Below are positions 26,304-32,914 of a stretch of 32,914 nt of DNA, piece after piece. The notes beneath the pieces were generated by a model. The model had not been told where the DNA came from. It searched no databases and saw nothing but the letters and a program-made list of their open reading frames with translations. The position numbers were made by a program, and so were the translations under genes. Source of the DNA: a virus; the IMG/VR virus record IMGVR_UViG_3300031539_003248, positions 1-32,914 of that record; one strand, written 5' to 3'. Each line of letters starts with the position of its first letter. Positions within the stretch are counted from its first letter, which is position 1.

Positions 26304-27302
26304 ATGCCAACAGCAATAACACATTTTAAATTTCCAACTCTACCAGATCCTAATGCTGTAGATTCGCTAATCAATGCGGTTCCTATTGTTGTAGATACAT
26401 TATACCCTATTGCTGATCAAAATCTTGTATCGTTTGAAAGAAAGTCTGACTTTGATAATTTATCATTATTTGCTCCTTTAACTTATAAGGTTAGAGATAA
26501 TGTTAATAACTTCGAAAGTAATTCTGCTTTAATTAATTTAAAATGGAAGGGAGTAGCTGTAAATCCGGCAAGTTCTAATGTTCTACAAGTTATTAACAAT
26601 TTAGATGTTATTAACATGTTATCAATGCTTCCATTGAATGATGTAACAGAATGGATAGAGATTCAATCCATGACTGGACTTCAAGGATTAATTAGTAGAT
26701 CAAAGAAAACATTCATAGGTCAAAGGTTAACCATACTGGATTTATATTATACTGACTTTACAGCTCTGGCTGAAGGCGGTGGAGATCCTTATTTTCAATT
26801 AGGTTATAAAGTTGGTGAAGCTAATACAGCACAAGCTACAGTATATACTTTAGATTTAGATATTGTTTCTCTTGCCATCTTACAACAAATACCAGTTTCA
26901 ACAGAAACCTTTTTAGAAGAATTTGATCCCGGTGGTGGACCACTGGTAACATATACTGTTAAAGAACAAACCATAGATATTGAAGTTAGTTTAGGATATG
27001 TCTTTGGCAATGCTGCAATAAACGTTAGTATGGCTTGCCCTTTCTTTCTTTTAAATCCTTGGAATTCAGTTACGGTTTCTTATGAATCAAATGATGATAT
27101 AGAATATTTTGTAGATACTCCTTTAAATATAACTTTAAATTTAGATAAAGAAGGCAAAGCAAAAATAACAATAATCAATAAAGCTGTTAAAGTAACTCCT
27201 GATCCAGCAACAGGAATTATAACTTTTACATTAAACAATATTAATGGAAATCCTGCTTTAGTAAATAATCCACAAATAGTTCAAGTATTAATAAATTTAT
27301 AA
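26304..27302 (+). CDS. Unknown 332-residue probable virion protein
   Basis: This protein mixes beta and helical stretches, has no cleavable signal, and shows few charged clusters. The N-terminal ~25 residues (THFKFPTLPDPN) resemble the start of fibre-associated proteins; DPN also appears near the start of the LRR/FN3 adhesin (RLPDPNSF). The middle holds helix-forming VINNLDVINMLSMLPLNDV, and the C-terminal ~90 residues are a beta domain (NITLNLDKEGKAKITIIN). It has the tight spacing of the structural operon: one base after the upstream stop and a one-base overlap with the next gene. The function is unknown; a tail or fibre accessory is most likely. Confidence 0.7.
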   Translation: MPTAITHFKFPTLPDPNAVDSLINAVPIVVDTLYPIADQNLVSFERKSDFDNLSLFAPLTYKVRDNVNNFESNSALINLKWKGVAVNPASSNVLQVINNLDVINMLSMLPLNDVTEWIEIQSMTGLQGLISRSKKTFIGQRLTILDLYYTDFTALAEGGGDPYFQLGYKVGEANTAQATVYTLDLDIVSLAILQQIPVSTETFLEEFDPGGGPLVTYTVKEQTIDIEVSLGYVFGNAAINVSMACPFFLLNPWNSVTVSYESNDDIEYFVDTPLNITLNLDKEGKAKITIINKAVKVTPDPATGIITFTLNNINGNPALVNNPQIVQVLINL

Positions 27303-27574
27303 TGACAAAAGCACAAGCCATAGGACATGTTGAAAGAGTTCACAAAAAAGTGATCACTCCTTTTGCTGATTTGCTTTTAGGCAGAATCATGAGTAAGAAA
27401 TTAACCGTATTTCTTATTGCTACTATTTTTGCTTTAAAATTAATATTAACTGGACCTGAATGGGTAGAAGTTGCTAAATGGTATTTTATGTCGCAAGGAG
27501 CTGTTGATATCGCTGGAGTCATAATGAAAACAAAAAAGGCTCACGATATAAATCCAGGTAATGAAGATAATTAA
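27302..27574 (+). CDS. Small membrane protein, holin-like (90 residues)
   Basis: The start overlaps the previous stop by one base. A basic N-terminal stretch (~1-32) leads into a clear membrane segment (KLTVFLIATIFALKLILTG, ~33-51), then a weaker hydrophobic helix (~57-76, ending GAVDIAGVIM) and a charged tail. Its size and its place as first of three small membrane proteins before a candidate lysin suggest a holin or antiholin, which times and permits lysis. Holins have no reliable sequence signature, so confidence comes from context. Confidence 0.66.
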   Translation: MTKAQAIGHVERVHKKVITPFADLLLGRIMSKKLTVFLIATIFALKLILTGPEWVEVAKWYFMSQGAVDIAGVIMKTKKAHDINPGNEDN

Positions 27575-27586
27575 ATAACGCCTAAC

Positions 27587-27766
27587 ATGATACAAACTAA
27601 AATGGAGATATTAAAAGTAATAGGCGTAAATGCCATAACAGTAAGTCTTGCGTATTCCTTATCAGAAACGAAGGATTTACTCGCGATTATATCCATATTA
27701 ATAGGTATAGCCTATGCAATATGGAAATGGAGAAATGATGTAAAAGCTAAAAACCAAAAAAAATAA
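27587..27766 (+). CDS. 59-residue two-helix membrane protein, holin-like
   Basis: This short frame runs ATG 27587 to TAA 27766 and codes MIQTKMEILKVIGVNAI and on, ending KAKNQKK. Two hydrophobic helices lie at ~8-25 and ~31-47, with a Trp-Lys-Trp-Arg membrane-edge motif (AIWKWRND) and a basic tail. It fills the gap between two membrane genes and leaves two bases before the next ATG, so the operon spacing is kept. A small two-helix holin with cytoplasmic basic tail is the best guess. A start at the internal Met6 is also possible. Confidence 0.7.
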   Translation: MIQTKMEILKVIGVNAITVSLAYSLSETKDLLAIISILIGIAYAIWKWRNDVKAKNQKK

Positions 27767-27768
27767 TT

Positions 27769-28152
27769 ATGGCAGACGATATAATTAAACAAGCAAGTAG
27801 CAAATTATTATCATGGCTATTAGGTATTGTTGCTACAATGATGGTTGCTGCCTTGTGGGGTGGTTTCACGTTTTATTCAGAATGGAAAGCAGATGAAGCT
27901 GCTGAAGAAGCTGTTGGTAATATGGAAAGAGAAGCTTTGATGTTTGATAATTCTGAACAAAAAGAAGAAACTAAAGATCACCTTAAAGAAGCAATTCCAG
28001 CTTTAGAACAAAGACTGAAAGTTGAGAGGGATAAAGATTTTCAAAAGCAAGTATTAAATGAATTAAAACAAATGCGGAAAATTGATACTTTAAATGCTGA
28101 TCAAATGTATCAAATTAAAGAAGAATTAAAAACTATACAAGCACATCACTAA
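27769..28152 (+). CDS. Membrane-anchored coiled-coil protein (127 residues)
   Basis: One hydrophobic segment (LLSWLLGIVATMMVAALWG, ~13-31) is followed by a long charged helix (~36-125) rich in Glu and Lys with heptad spacing. The layout is an N-terminal anchor with a coiled coil beyond it. Such proteins occur in lysis cassettes as holin partners or spanin-like scaffolds. It precedes the candidate lysin by 12 bases. Orientation, and so whether the coil faces the periplasm, cannot be read with certainty. Confidence 0.7.
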   Translation: MADDIIKQASSKLLSWLLGIVATMMVAALWGGFTFYSEWKADEAAEEAVGNMEREALMFDNSEQKEETKDHLKEAIPALEQRLKVERDKDFQKQVLNELKQMRKIDTLNADQMYQIKEELKTIQAHH

Positions 28153-28164
28153 AAAACAGAAGAT

Positions 28165-28749
28165 ATGAGCAACGTTAGACAATTTACAGATAAAGAACTT
28201 TTAGAAAAAGTTAAATCTATTGGTGGAACTATTCCTAATACTGGAAAGTATTTGATTATTGGAGTACAGTCATTAGAAGATGAATTTAATGTATTCGATG
28301 ATAAATTTTATGTTTATGATGGATCTCATTTTATAATGGCTTCATCCGGAACTACTAATTGCGGAAAGACAGCTCTACAAAATTTTGATGATTATAAATT
28401 AGAAGGTGCTGCAGTATGGAAAACAAATCAATTTATAAAAGACTGTTATATTCCAGGGCTTCATAAACAAAAAATGAAAGCACTTCGTCAAAATAAGCCT
28501 ATCTATTTTTATAGAGATACTGATAAAGATGAAAAAGCTGAAGAACAAGGAAAGCTTTATTATGATATCATATATGCTAATATGCATGGTGTGGATTATG
28601 ATCCATTTAGTGAGGTTATAAAACAAAATATAAATGGTTGGTCATTTGCTTGTCAAGTGTGGAATCGTATGAGTGATTACAAATTAATGATTAAGGCTAC
28701 ATGGGCTCGAAATAAGCCAGTAGATTATGCATTATTAAAAGAATGGTAA
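28165..28749 (+). CDS. Candidate lysin with L,D-transpeptidase-like motif
   Basis: The 194 residues include NMHGVDYD (His141-Gly142) and later NGWSFACQVWNR (Ser160, Cys163). A His-Gly followed ~18-20 residues on by S-x-x-C matches the catalytic layout of YkuD/L,D-transpeptidase folds (HG...S-x-GC), with Ala in place of Gly before Cys. Further patterns (ASSGTTNCGKTAL at ~59-71, GLHKQKMKAL at ~98-107, YFYRDTDKD at ~114-122) recur in a family of phage proteins in Bacteroidota. If correct, it acts on peptidoglycan peptides as a lysin or cell-wall modifier. There is no signal peptide, so release would depend on a holin. It lies within the run of small membrane genes, which supports a lysis role. 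An unrelated cysteine hydrolase is an alternative. Confidence 0.55.
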   Translation: MSNVRQFTDKELLEKVKSIGGTIPNTGKYLIIGVQSLEDEFNVFDDKFYVYDGSHFIMASSGTTNCGKTALQNFDDYKLEGAAVWKTNQFIKDCYIPGLHKQKMKALRQNKPIYFYRDTDKDEKAEEQGKLYYDIIYANMHGVDYDPFSEVIKQNINGWSFACQVWNRMSDYKLMIKATWARNKPVDYALLKEW

Positions 28750-28750
28750 A

Positions 28751-28933
28751 ATGGTAAAACATAGCAAAGAATTTATAAGGCTCAAAGAAACTCTGGCTGA
28801 AAAAAGGGATGCTGCTATGTTGGGTAATGCTTATCATGATTTGTTTAAATATGGAAAACGCCCAAGTGTTTTAAAAGTTCAAATGTGGGTTAAAGAATAT
28901 CGTCAAAGAGAAGATTGTCAAAAAAAAGACTAA
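28751..28933 (+). CDS. Unknown 60-residue basic helical protein
   Basis: The start is one base after the lysin stop and the stop overlaps the next ATG (TAATG), giving strong operon spacing. The protein is basic and helical (SKEFIRLKETLAEKRDAAML, then VLKVQMWVKEYRQREDC), with no membrane segment. It could be a small lysis regulator. No family is recognised. Confidence 0.62.
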   Translation: MVKHSKEFIRLKETLAEKRDAAMLGNAYHDLFKYGKRPSVLKVQMWVKEYRQREDCQKKD

Positions 28934-29286
28934 TGAATAAGAACATTATAATAACGATTTTAATTATAATATTACTGGCCGGTGGTGTTTTTTGGTTTTT
29001 AAATGATGGAAAATATAAAGAACAAATCAAAGAATTAGAAAATGAAAGAGAATTATTAAAAATGAATGAAGCTAAACTTGAATATCAAAAAGACAGTTTA
29101 AAAAATTTAGAACCGGAAATAAAATGGAGAACTCGTAAGACAGAAGAAAAATTAAAAACTCAACAAAATGAAACAGATGCAATTCCTGGTATCGTTGCTA
29201 CTTACACTAATAGTAAGCTCGACAGCATACTCTCAAATCACCGGCATAAGCCGAGAACAAAAAGTAGAGATAGTATCAACGATTGA
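28933..29286 (+). CDS. Inner-membrane spanin-like protein
   Basis: I prefer ATG 28933, which overlaps the previous stop as TAATG, over a TTG 18 bases upstream. The 117 residues have an N-terminal membrane segment (IIITILIIILLAGGVFWFL, ~5-23) and then a long coiled coil (YKEQIKELENERELLKMNEA, and on), ending in a basic tail. This is the layout of an inner-membrane spanin (Rz type), which fuses the membranes in the last step of lysis. The next gene begins inside its last third in another frame. Confidence 0.72.
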   Translation: MNKNIIITILIIILLAGGVFWFLNDGKYKEQIKELENERELLKMNEAKLEYQKDSLKNLEPEIKWRTRKTEEKLKTQQNETDAIPGIVATYTNSKLDSILSNHRHKPRTKSRDSIND

Positions 29287-29539
29287 AAGTTATGATGCTG
29301 TTCTTATTGAGATTGATTTAACCGAACAGTTATTAAGTCAAGCGAGAGAAATGAATATTTTATTAAGAAAACAATTATCTCTTAGTGATGAATTGAATTT
29401 AAATCTTAAAGCTCAAATAGAAACTTTTGAAAAGCAAACCGAACTTCAAAATAAAGAGCTTAAAAAAGTTAAGCTTAAAGGACTTGCAACAGGTGGCGCT
29501 GGAATTTTAGCTGTAGTACTGATGTTAATACTTAAATGA
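29168..29539 (+). CDS. Exported coiled-coil protein nested over the spanin-like gene
   Basis: The 123-residue frame starts at ATG 29168 and overlaps the upstream gene by 119 bases in another frame, an Rz/Rz1-like arrangement. A typical signal peptide (MKQMQFLVSLLLTLIVSSTA, then YS) lacks a lipobox Cys, so it should be cut by signal peptidase I. A coiled coil follows (~45-100), and the C-terminus is hydrophobic (LATGGAGILAVVLMLILK), likely a membrane anchor. Classical outer-membrane spanins are lipoproteins, so this would be an unusual partner, closer to a unimolecular type without the lipid. Gene order and overlap still support a lysis role. Confidence 0.72.
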   Translation: MKQMQFLVSLLLTLIVSSTAYSQITGISREQKVEIVSTIESYDAVLIEIDLTEQLLSQAREMNILLRKQLSLSDELNLNLKAQIETFEKQTELQNKELKKVKLKGLATGGAGILAVVLMLILK

Positions 29540-29540
29540 A

Positions 29541-32500
29541 ATGATAAATTTTAGAAAAGTAAGAAGTTTAGAAGGTGGTCTGTCCACAGATCTTACTGAT
29601 AACATAGAAAGAAGTAATAGTTATCAAAAAGCTATTGGTGGTAGGCTCTGGTCAAAGAATGGGGTTATGTCATTTTCAGGTGGTAAGGGATCTAAATTAG
29701 TTTATCAAAATACCGATATCGTAAAATATTTAGGTTATTATTCATTTAAAGATGAAGTTATACTCTTTGCAAAATGTATCAAAGGAGCTACATTAGGTGG
29801 TAGTGTTGTAACTGTTTGCAATACTAATTTAGTAGCCAATTCTTTTAATTTAGCTGATGATGCAAATAATAATGTTGCACAATTTATTACTACAGAAATA
29901 ACAGATAATACTTCTATTGTTGAAGATTGTTATGATGTAGAAACTCCTGCAGTTAATCCGGGAGCTTTCAATACTGATTTTTCTTGTGATGATACCGGTG
30001 TTCCGACGACAATAGATTTTGGAGAATATTATGATGAAAACGCTAATGTTCCAAATCAATTGACTTGTAGTTTAAATACTAATCAAATACCTTTAAACAA
30101 TGTTGATTATAATGATTGTATTTATAGTTTAAAATTAGATAGCAATTTTAATCTTCAAGGAACGCTTCTATGGGTAGGCACACAAAATTGGCCTCTTAAT
30201 GGAAAGATAACTACAGAAGGTGTTGATGAAAATGAATTTTATAAACGAGTTTATTATACTGATGCTATCAATCCTAAAAGGGTTGTAAACATTAAAGATC
30301 CTTCTCTTGGATATCGTATAGCAAGTGATTTCAATCAAACTTTAAATAATATTTTATTACAACCTGAAATTATTGCAGTAGGTCCTGGTGGACAATTGAA
30401 AGCCATGAAAGCTTTATATGTTTATAGAGTTATTTCTGCTAATGGACAATTAAGTGAATTTTCGCCTTCTTCATTTTATGCTGATGTTTTAGTTGAAACT
30501 ACAGCTATTAAATATCGAGGTGGTGATATAAGTGAATTAACAAACAGTAAAGTTACAGTACACTGTAATATAATAAATTATGATTCTACTTCAGAAATAG
30601 AATGTATTGCATTAGAATACGAAGCTGAAGGACCGCCAACAGCTATAAGAAATTTAGGAAGAAAAACCTCAAATAGCGTAGTGCAATTTGAACATTTTGG
30701 TAATGAGCCTGAATTTTCTGATAATATTTCATATAGTGATATCATAGATTTCAAAAACTCTTGGAAGTTCTGTAATGACTTTACTTCTAAAAAGAATAAA
30801 CTTATAGCCGGTGGATTAAGAAATCAACCTTTACCTACTGAGATCAATAATTTAGAATATTTATTTCCTTTACATAGTTGGAAAGATGATGGCAGTACTC
30901 ATGATTGCTTAATGAATCCAGAGCCTTGGAATTATCGTTATATAGATCCTTCGAATACTGATGAATTAATTTATGTCAAAGAAAAGATTTATAGAACGAT
31001 ATCTTCATTTGGACCTCTTACATTAAAATTTAAAAACATCGATGTTGCTAATGAAATAGAAATAATATTTTCTAATTTAACATTAGAATCTTACACAAAT
31101 ATAACCGGATTGGTTATTGCTTGGCTTATAGATCAAAAAGCTAACAATATAAATTTTGATACATATTTTCCAAATTTATCTATTGTAAATGCACAAGGTC
31201 AATTACTACTTACTCCCACTGTTCCGGGCACTCCTACCGATATGGCTAATTATGTGTTTGAGTCTGACAATAGCCAGTTTATAGAAAACTTTGATAATAA
31301 CCTCGTATTCTTACCTATAACAGTGAATTTAAACAATCTGGTGTTTGGAGCTCAGTCTATAGGATTTAATCAAGGAACAGGCATTAGAGTAACTTATAGA
31401 GAGTTTAAAGAGCCTTTGCTTAATCAAGCAACTGCAGTTTATGATGGCACTGGTAAACTATTGGATTATTATACTCCTTCAGGTGAGAAATATTGTTTCA
31501 AGGGAGAGATTTATAGATTAGGTTTTCAAGCTTATAACAATGATTCCACAAGATTCTTTGCTATTCCTATTGGTGATGTGATGATTCCCAATCTTGGAGA
31601 TCTAAAATCAACTATTGATGATTCCGGTAATGCTATTATAACAAGTCAAAAATATGTAAATCAAAGTGTAGAGAATGGTGTTCTTTATGGACATGGTATT
31701 AAAATGCATATCGAAGTTCGTTTATCGTGTGATTTACAAAATTTAATTCCTATGTATCAAATGGTTTATGTAGAACGTACAGAAGATAACAGGACTATCA
31801 TATGCCAGGGAATTTCAGCACCATTAAACAGAGTTCAAGATAATGGTAAAGATGCTCATAGGATGCCTGATAAAGTAAGAAACAAATGGAACATGCCTTA
31901 TTATGGTGGACCAACTTATGAATCAAATGGTTTTGAAAATTATGATCAATATGGAGAAAACAATCAATATACTGGTGATAAAGATCCAAGACGAATAATG
32001 ACTCACAGAAGATTAATGTATTTTGATTCTCCTGATTTATATTTTAATAAAGTTTCCAATCAATTCATTAAAAATTCCAAAATGAATATTGTTGGAAAAT
32101 TAAATACTGATCACACTCCGGAAGTTATAAGAGAACATGGTGGTAATTTTGGTGGTGGATTTTTCACTTATAATAGCGGTAATGAAATATATCCTAAATT
32201 TTCAAGAAAGATATTAGAAGGTGAAATTGATGGTGATACTCATGTTGATGATTTACCAAGACGAGCTGTAGAAGAAGATCTGTCAGGAACTTTTGAAAGT
32301 TATTTTTATAACATTTCTGTATTTGCCAATTTCACACCACACAATGATCAATTAGATATAGAATTAACTGAAGAATTATTATATGGAGAAGAAATTTCTG
32401 GTTCTGCTTTTAATTTAGAGAATAGTGTTTCCAATAATACTTTTGGTTTATCCGTACAACCCTGGTATTATTCCGGATATGCGAGAAAATGGGAATATAG

Positions 32501-32914
32501 AAATAATCAAGCTGATGGAGCTAAAAACACTTTTTTCAATGGAGCAATGACTTCTCCGGCCTATAAAACTATAATTATTAAAACTTCAGTAGATCTATTT
32601 ACAGATGCTTTTGTAGGAAATCTTCTTCCAACAATCAATACACATGCAAGGCTTGGCGGAAGTACTTATGGTAAATGTTATGATACCTTTCCATTAATTA
32701 ATCTTTTTAGAAATAATAGAGAATCTATTTATGGTGGAAGAAGTGTTGAGGCTTATAGTCAGAATACTTACATACCATTAAGTAGAACTATTCCAACACT
32801 TAAATCAAGTAATAATTCTCAAATATTTGATGTTGGAGCTGATACTTATGTTACACTAAATATTAGAACAAAAAACGATTGGGGTGATGATGAAATTGAA
32901 TTTAGAGATTATCG
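29541..32914 (+). CDS. Muzzle/tail-tip structural protein, N-terminal part (runs off window)
   Basis: ATG 29541 is one base after the upstream stop, and the frame stays open to the end: at least 1124 residues. The N-terminus (VRSLEGGLSTDLTDNIERSN, then AIGGRLW and GVMSFSGGKGSK) fits the opening of the large muzzle/stabilisation proteins of crAss-like and related Bacteroidota phages: an F/L-x-GG motif, then Asp-Leu, then Asn/Gly and a Gly-rich strand. These form the distal tail and often exceed 1000 residues. The rest is beta-rich with Asn/Asp-rich loops and Tyr-Gly-rich stretches near 31900 (WNMPYYGGPTYESNGFENYD). The C-terminus and total length are outside the window. The assignment is by pattern and size. 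Confidence 0.75.
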   Translation, partial: MINFRKVRSLEGGLSTDLTDNIERSNSYQKAIGGRLWSKNGVMSFSGGKGSKLVYQNTDIVKYLGYYSFKDEVILFAKCIKGATLGGSVVTVCNTNLVANSFNLADDANNNVAQFITTEITDNTSIVEDCYDVETPAVNPGAFNTDFSCDDTGVPTTIDFGEYYDENANVPNQLTCSLNTNQIPLNNVDYNDCIYSLKLDSNFNLQGTLLWVGTQNWPLNGKITTEGVDENEFYKRVYYTDAINPKRVVNIKDPSLGYRIASDFNQTLNNILLQPEIIAVGPGGQLKAMKALYVYRVISANGQLSEFSPSSFYADVLVETTAIKYRGGDISELTNSKVTVHCNIINYDSTSEIECIALEYEAEGPPTAIRNLGRKTSNSVVQFEHFGNEPEFSDNISYSDIIDFKNSWKFCNDFTSKKNKLIAGGLRNQPLPTEINNLEYLFPLHSWKDDGSTHDCLMNPEPWNYRYIDPSNTDELIYVKEKIYRTISSFGPLTLKFKNIDVANEIEIIFSNLTLESYTNITGLVIAWLIDQKANNINFDTYFPNLSIVNAQGQLLLTPTVPGTPTDMANYVFESDNSQFIENFDNNLVFLPITVNLNNLVFGAQSIGFNQGTGIRVTYREFKEPLLNQATAVYDGTGKLLDYYTPSGEKYCFKGEIYRLGFQAYNNDSTRFFAIPIGDVMIPNLGDLKSTIDDSGNAIITSQKYVNQSVENGVLYGHGIKMHIEVRLSCDLQNLIPMYQMVYVERTEDNRTIICQGISAPLNRVQDNGKDAHRMPDKVRNKWNMPYYGGPTYESNGFENYDQYGENNQYTGDKDPRRIMTHRRLMYFDSPDLYFNKVSNQFIKNSKMNIVGKLNTDHTPEVIREHGGNFGGGFFTYNSGNEIYPKFSRKILEGEIDGDTHVDDLPRRAVEEDLSGTFESYFYNISVFANFTPHNDQLDIELTEELLYGEEISGSAFNLENSVSNNTFGLSVQPWYYSGYARKWEYRNNQADGAKNTFFNGAMTSPAYKTIIIKTSVDLFTDAFVGNLLPTINTHARLGGSTYGKCYDTFPLINLFRNNRESIYGGRSVEAYSQNTYIPLSRTIPTLKSSNNSQIFDVGADTYVTLNIRTKNDWGDDEIEFRDY

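Noticed and set aside
28915-28932. TTG start six codons upstream of the spanin-like gene
   Set aside because: ATG 28933 overlaps the previous stop as TAATG, the common coupling form in this operon.

Overview
The window is a slice of a double-stranded DNA tailed-phage (or prophage) genome from a Bacteroidota host. It carries the virion-structure half: DNA packaging, capsid, head-tail connector, fibres, lysis, and the start of a large tail-tip protein. The host assignment is inference. It rests on AT-rich sequence, A/T-rich leaders with essentially no Shine-Dalgarno sites, one promoter matching the Flavobacterium/Bacteroides pattern TTG-N18-TAnnTTTG, and a gene order and protein styles resembling crAss-like and related flavobacterial podoviruses. 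All genes read on the + strand and are tightly packed, many with 1 to 4 base stop/start overlaps. I found no tRNA, rRNA, CRISPR, integrase or insertion sequence, and no gene-free stretch longer than 300 bases.

Layout. (1) 1-3517: the end of an unknown gene, an unknown acidic protein (170-859), a complete GroEL-type chaperonin (859-2553), a KTSC-domain protein (2556-2786) and two small unknown proteins, closed by a strong terminator. (2) 3532-11558: a helical protein, a terminator, then the packaging/capsid block. This holds the large terminase (4187-6370), portal (6394-8616), probable scaffold (8656-9726) and major capsid protein (9847-11517), ending in another terminator. (3) 11576-15289: five head-tail completion or ring-type proteins. 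(4) 15291-20396: an 1102-residue fibre, an LRR-like plus fibronectin-III adhesin, a small protein, and a single-gene unit of 150 residues with its own candidate promoter and terminator. (5) 20423-27302: a cysteine-rich protein, a 1749-residue repeat fibre with about 50 copies of a 19-20 residue unit and three inserted jelly-roll-like domains, and two further structural proteins. (6) 27302-29539: a lysis cassette of three small membrane proteins, a candidate L,D-transpeptidase-fold lysin, a small helical protein and a nested spanin-like pair. (7) 29541 to the end: at least 1124 residues of a protein resembling crAss-like muzzle/tail proteins, running off the window.

How they work together (inference). 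Terminase, portal, scaffold and capsid protein build and fill the head. The phage chaperonin sits just upstream, separated from the terminase by a short gene and two terminators, and may fold one of these proteins. Ring proteins close the portal vertex and the muzzle protein forms the tail tip. The large fibres display sugar-binding-type domains on repeat stalks. The lysis genes open the host envelope. The most unusual items are the phage GroEL with no recognisable GroES beside it and the giant repeat-plus-jelly-roll fibre, which shows DNA-level signs of recent internal duplication.
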